Positions 62,001 through 64,000 of a stretch of 64,000 nucleotides of DNA are shown one piece after another. The stretch comes from Steromphala cineraria. Taxonomy: Eukaryota; Mollusca; Gastropoda; Trochida; Trochidae. How positions within the stretch are numbered: position 1 is the first letter of the stretch; the number at the start of each line of letters is the position of its first letter. The translations under genes and the position numbers were made by a program. Under the pieces are notes generated by a model. That model saw only the letters and a list, made by a program, of their open reading frames with translations. It searched no databases and was not told the origin of the DNA. The DNA lies in contig OU744725.1 of assembly GCA_916613615.1 (NCBI GenBank), positions 61,450,575-61,514,574 of the forward strand, given 5' to 3'.

Positions 62001-63313
62001 CTTTTGTGACAAACAGACTGACAGACAGGGCAAAAACAATATACCCCCGGGATTTCCCATTCAGGAGCATAAAAAATGCCAAGAGTGTTTATATAAGGTA
62101 TGACTTACATTTCAAGGTAAGAAATGATTCAGCATCATATAAATAATACAAATAGTTATTTGTGAAAATCCAATTAGTCTCTGGTTATACGGTAATACAA
62201 CATGTACAATTTGTCAAATATTTACTTTCAAAATATTCCTCCGTTGACACATTTTTCCCCAAATATGTGACGATCAGATAACATAATTGACATAATAAAC
62301 ATGTATACAAACAACAATTTTAGTATTGTTTCCTTAAAGATCAAATACGCAACCCTCCCTTTATTTGAGAAATAGAGTAGCCCTAACCATCATGTGTTTT
62401 GCAATATAAGTATACTTTTGTATCATTATAAATTTATAATGTCAAACTACTCAGCCATTTTGGATCATGCTTTAAGTTTAACTATTATTATAATATTTCA
62501 CTTCAGAACTAAACTTTATTGCAAAGCACATGGTGGTTAGGGCTACATTATATCTTACATTATACAAATATGTCCTCAACCAGATGTCACATGTCCAGCG
62601 TTTGAAATATGTTTTAGTCTATACAAGCAAGCAGGGCTTATGGTCTCAAAACTCAACCAGCCCTCTAAACATTTCACAAGCCCTGCAATGTGAAGAGAGA
62701 AAAATCTCTAAAACCTTACAAGCCAACGGGCTTGCTGACTTTTTCTCCAACAAGCCAAATTGAAAGTCACCAGAAATTAGCAGGTGGACAGGCACCATTT
62801 GGAACACTACACATGTCACATTCTCAAACATACTAATATGGTGCCCTTTCCACTTAGACATGCTCAAAGTGCTACATTATTACCCTGAAGGAGCGTACTT
62901 TCACAGAGGCTACTAAACACTAATCACCACCACGTAGGTCAGAACATCCAGTTTCCAGGTACCCATTTGAACAGCTGGGTTGACTGAGTGCAATGTGGAT
63001 GAAGTGTCTTTCCCAGGGACACAACACAGGATGAGACCCAAGTCACAAATTGTTGGTGTCTCAACCAATATTCAAACCCGGGTCTCCTGGGTGAGAGGCC
63101 AGCATGCTAACCACTACACCACTGTGCTACATATAAACAATATCAACATCTCAACATTGGTATCTGATGAAATAAATGCTCTATAAACTTGTATCATTAT
63201 TCATATCATATAATATGTTTATACTTACCATATTGTATAACATTTGGATACACCAATGATTCTTTCCCAAGAAGCGAAACTGAGGGCTTAGGAGCCAGAG
63301 GTTCATGACCGAC
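52971..63313 (-). CDS. MTCH2: Mitochondrial carrier homolog 2 (5' exons outside window)
   Basis: MTCH2 is a divergent SLC25 member of the mitochondrial outer membrane, described in mammals as a receptor for tBid and as an insertase for helical outer-membrane proteins. Ten exons join in phase to 816 nt (271 residues plus stop). Vertebrate MTCH2 has about 303 residues, so roughly 30-40 N-terminal residues are on exon(s) beyond 64000. Signature blocks: VGHEPLAPKP, YRGVVPRVISGTLGNGIQ, IVSHPFH, MMLRCMVQFVGKETKY, GILGYFAGIVPRLVGEV, SHLTYPF and NIMAINGSGL, in the same order as in the human protein. SHPFH and SHLTYPF stand where true carriers have PX(D/E)XX(K/R), as is usual for MTCH2. It is the only other gene in the window and is tandem with the receptor gene. 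Confidence 0.93.
53784..53847 (-). CDS. MTCH2: MTCH2 exon
   Basis: LEAAGREYSSWIECFSDLRK then Q, matching the 'YTSWIDCWCMLQKEG' block. The acceptor is acctattgcag and the donor CAG|GTAAAA. A minisatellite runs up to this acceptor. Confidence 0.9.
53855..54215 (+). repeat. Minisatellite abutting an MTCH2 acceptor
   Basis: Units of about 27-32 bp, aacacaggtaacactcaggt then aaacaggtgag, repeat about 12 times. They start 7 bp from the exon at 53784-53847 on its acceptor side. Confidence 0.9.
54700..54767 (-). CDS. MTCH2: MTCH2 exon
   Basis: LIVSHLTYPFTVVTNIMAIN then GSG, matching 'ASMLTYPFVLVSNLMAVNNCG'. The acceptor is gttgtttgcag and the donor GGATCAGG|GTGAGT (phase 2). Confidence 0.94.
55663..55789 (-). 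CDS. MTCH2: MTCH2 exon
   Basis: GIVPRLVGEVITVWISNFIA then SYTAAACG: the P-R motif after helix 4 and helix 5. The acceptor is gtatgtttcag, phase 2 in; the donor is GGG|GTATGT, phase 0. Confidence 0.93.
56376..57031. mobile_element. Nested palindromic element
   Basis: Outer arms tcctgtctcagggtacgaac and gttcctaccctgagacagga are 656 bp apart in an MTCH2 intron. An inner hairpin at 56423-56580 (ctgggctcagaagctag / ctagcttctgagcccag) with tttgattggctat arms lies within. Confidence 0.8.
58476..58535 (-). CDS. MTCH2: MTCH2 exon
   Basis: SSIFSSIPEIYRNDGILGYF, matching 'DSIITIYREEGILGFFAG'. A 60-nt exon, phase 2 in and 2 out, donor TTTGC|GTAAGT. Confidence 0.92.
58723..58774 (-). CDS. MTCH2: MTCH2 exon
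   Basis: VMMLRCMVQFVGKETKY, matching 'ITLRSMVQFIGRESKY'. A 52-nt exon, phase 1 in and 2 out, acceptor ctctttttcag, donor TTC|GTAAGT. Confidence 0.93.
58994..59051 (-). CDS. MTCH2: MTCH2 exon
   Basis: TTQETIGRCMGIIVSHPFH: helix 3 with the degenerate carrier motif SHPFH, matching 'ARSAATLITHPFH'. The acceptor is ccccttgcag and the donor CACG|GTATGT. Confidence 0.9.
59105..60256 (+). mobile_element. Family D element (copy 2) with 145-bp internal repeats
   Basis: It begins tagagccattggctctgtag and ends gccataagcccatcgggcct then gatgagctaaaa. The middle is tandem: tgaaaatagg at 59411, 59556, 59701, 59846 and (one change) 59991, a 145-bp period. An acgg microsatellite precedes the right end. Starts and ends share ctcatc-rich inverted pieces (tagctcatcaggc / gccagatgagcta). 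Confidence 0.85.
60647..61124. mobile_element. Inverted-repeat element hosting a family A MITE
   Basis: aggaccccctttcacaaagc and gctttgtgaaaggaggccct are inverted ends; the family A copy at 60687-61048 lies between them. Confidence 0.75.
60687..61048 (-). mobile_element. MITE, family A (copy 6)
   Basis: Ends ttaaaggggcagtagcacg and cgtgctactgcccctttaa; 362 bp, interior on the minus strand, in the MTCH2 intron between exons 61179 and 59051. Confidence 0.88.
61179..61268 (-). CDS. MTCH2: MTCH2 exon
   Basis: RFKEMNKSQEDQAPTGDDEL then WIKTFCRD: the acidic, poorly conserved loop between the first and second repeats. The acceptor is actttgtttcag and the donor GAT|GTAAGT; phase 0. Confidence 0.85.
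61605..61711 (-). CDS. MTCH2: MTCH2 exon
   Basis: VKYIKSCDGFWGMYRGVVPR then GTLGNGIQNAVME: the G-x-x-G-x-Y-R-G-x-x-P-R carrier-type motif after the first helix pair. Phase 1 in, 0 out; donor GAG|GTACAC. Confidence 0.92.
62925..63130 (-). mobile_element. tRNA-derived SINE
   Basis: Read leftwards: gtagcacagtggtgtagtgg (A box), ggcctctcacccaggagacc (anticodon region, CTC-like) and gacccgggtttgaat (B box), then a body with gtgtccctgggaaagacact and aaatgggtacctgg, familiar from marine-invertebrate SINEs. Confidence 0.75.
63229..63313 (-). CDS. MTCH2: MTCH2 exon (first in window)
   Basis: VGHEPLAPKP then SLVYPNVIQY, matching 'QVGHEPLPP' of MTCH2. The acceptor is tatccacag|GTC and the donor TATG|GTAAGT (leaves one base). 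No convincing upstream exon is visible between 63314 and 64000. Confidence 0.9.
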
Positions 63314-64000
63314 CTGTGGATAATAAATTTTGCATGTGATAAATTAAAGTTTGAAATTTGATGTCAAGAGTTGTTCTACAAGTAGGAGTTTGTAAGCATC
63401 TTGAAAATGAAATACTGATCATATCATGCAATGTGTTGTCATTCAGATAAGAAATACTGACCTATAGTTAAACGATTAATTGAATGCAACAATGATAAGT
63501 TCTTTGTAGTTTGTAAGCTTAGAATCCATAAAACCAAATTAATAAAAACTATGACAATTAACAATGTAACATCTAAAAACATTAAATATGGAAATGCCAT
63601 AATCCGGGATTAGGAAGGGCAGGGGCCATGGGCCATTTGCACATTTTCTGAAAAAATGGCCCATTTAAATTTTGAAGTTTACTATTGATATAAGGGCAAT
63701 GGCCCCTTTAAAATGCAGAAAATTACTAAAAGCCATGAAAATGGCCCATTGTCAAAAGTGTCCTTCCCAATCACTGCCGGGCGGATAATTATGTTTTTCA
63801 TCCCTTTTTTATCCTCTGTGAAGTAATAAATAGGGCTGTATATCAGAATTGTGACAAACATAATGACAAGGAAAGTTGAGAATAAACTTTGTAAGAGCTT
63901 TAGCCAAATATTGTACCTTAACATTTGCAAAAAAGTGTAGAATATGGTTTATAGAGAAACGTTAAATTTGACAATTTTTCTCACAAGATCACCATCATAG
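63314..64000. other. MTCH2 upstream intron, partial
   Basis: No exon is visible. It contains a short run with atggcccattt repeats (63600-63750). Confidence 0.5.

Noticed and set aside
63964..64000. Upstream MTCH2 exon at the window edge
   Set aside because: The reverse reading ATGATGGTGATCTT|GTGAGA has a donor-like end, but no frame joins correctly to VGHEPL.

Overview
This is a eukaryotic, intron-rich, AT-rich nuclear window, most likely from a mollusc or a close marine lophotrochozoan. The evidence is two animal genes with short exons, GT-AG introns, tRNA-derived SINE-like repeats, many non-autonomous inverted-repeat elements, and a 'ggggagataactct' motif that I associate with molluscan genomes (at about 7586). 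No species can be named from sequence alone.

Two protein-coding genes are present, both on the minus strand. (1) A complete GABA-B-type (class C) G-protein-coupled receptor runs from ATG 44937 to TGA 7930..7928. I could join 16 exons whose phases all fit, giving a 780-residue protein: signal peptide, bilobed Venus-flytrap ectodomain, seven membrane helices and a C-terminal coiled coil. (2) The 3' part of a mitochondrial carrier homolog 2 gene (MTCH2 / SLC25A50 type) occupies 63313 to 52971 in 10 phase-consistent exons (816 nt, 271 residues plus stop). Its first exon or exons lie beyond the right edge.

Layout: 1-7927 is the 3' flank of the receptor gene, full of inverted-repeat elements. 7928-44937 is the receptor gene. 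Its introns hold a 5.1-kb minisatellite of 48-bp units (intron 13), a 2.5-kb minisatellite of about 70-bp units that is a tandem copy of the exon 2/intron 2 junction (intron 2), two decayed Tc1/mariner transposases, and at least five families of short inverted-repeat elements. About 44938-52970 is the space between the 5' end of the receptor and the 3' end of MTCH2, with a 195-bp tandem repeat, a SINE and a diverged repeat. 52971-63313 is MTCH2, whose introns carry a minisatellite against an exon, a 145-bp-period repeat and nested palindromes.

The two genes show no sign of working together: one encodes a plasma-membrane receptor, the other a mitochondrial outer-membrane protein. The most notable structure is the relation between repeats and exons. 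One minisatellite is built from an exon end plus its splice donor, so each unit carries a donor-like site. Inverted copies of one element lie 19 and about 41 bp from exons 4 and 5, an arrangement that elsewhere favours back-splicing. Terminal repeats of another family, which look like 3' splice sites, lie a few bases downstream of two donors.
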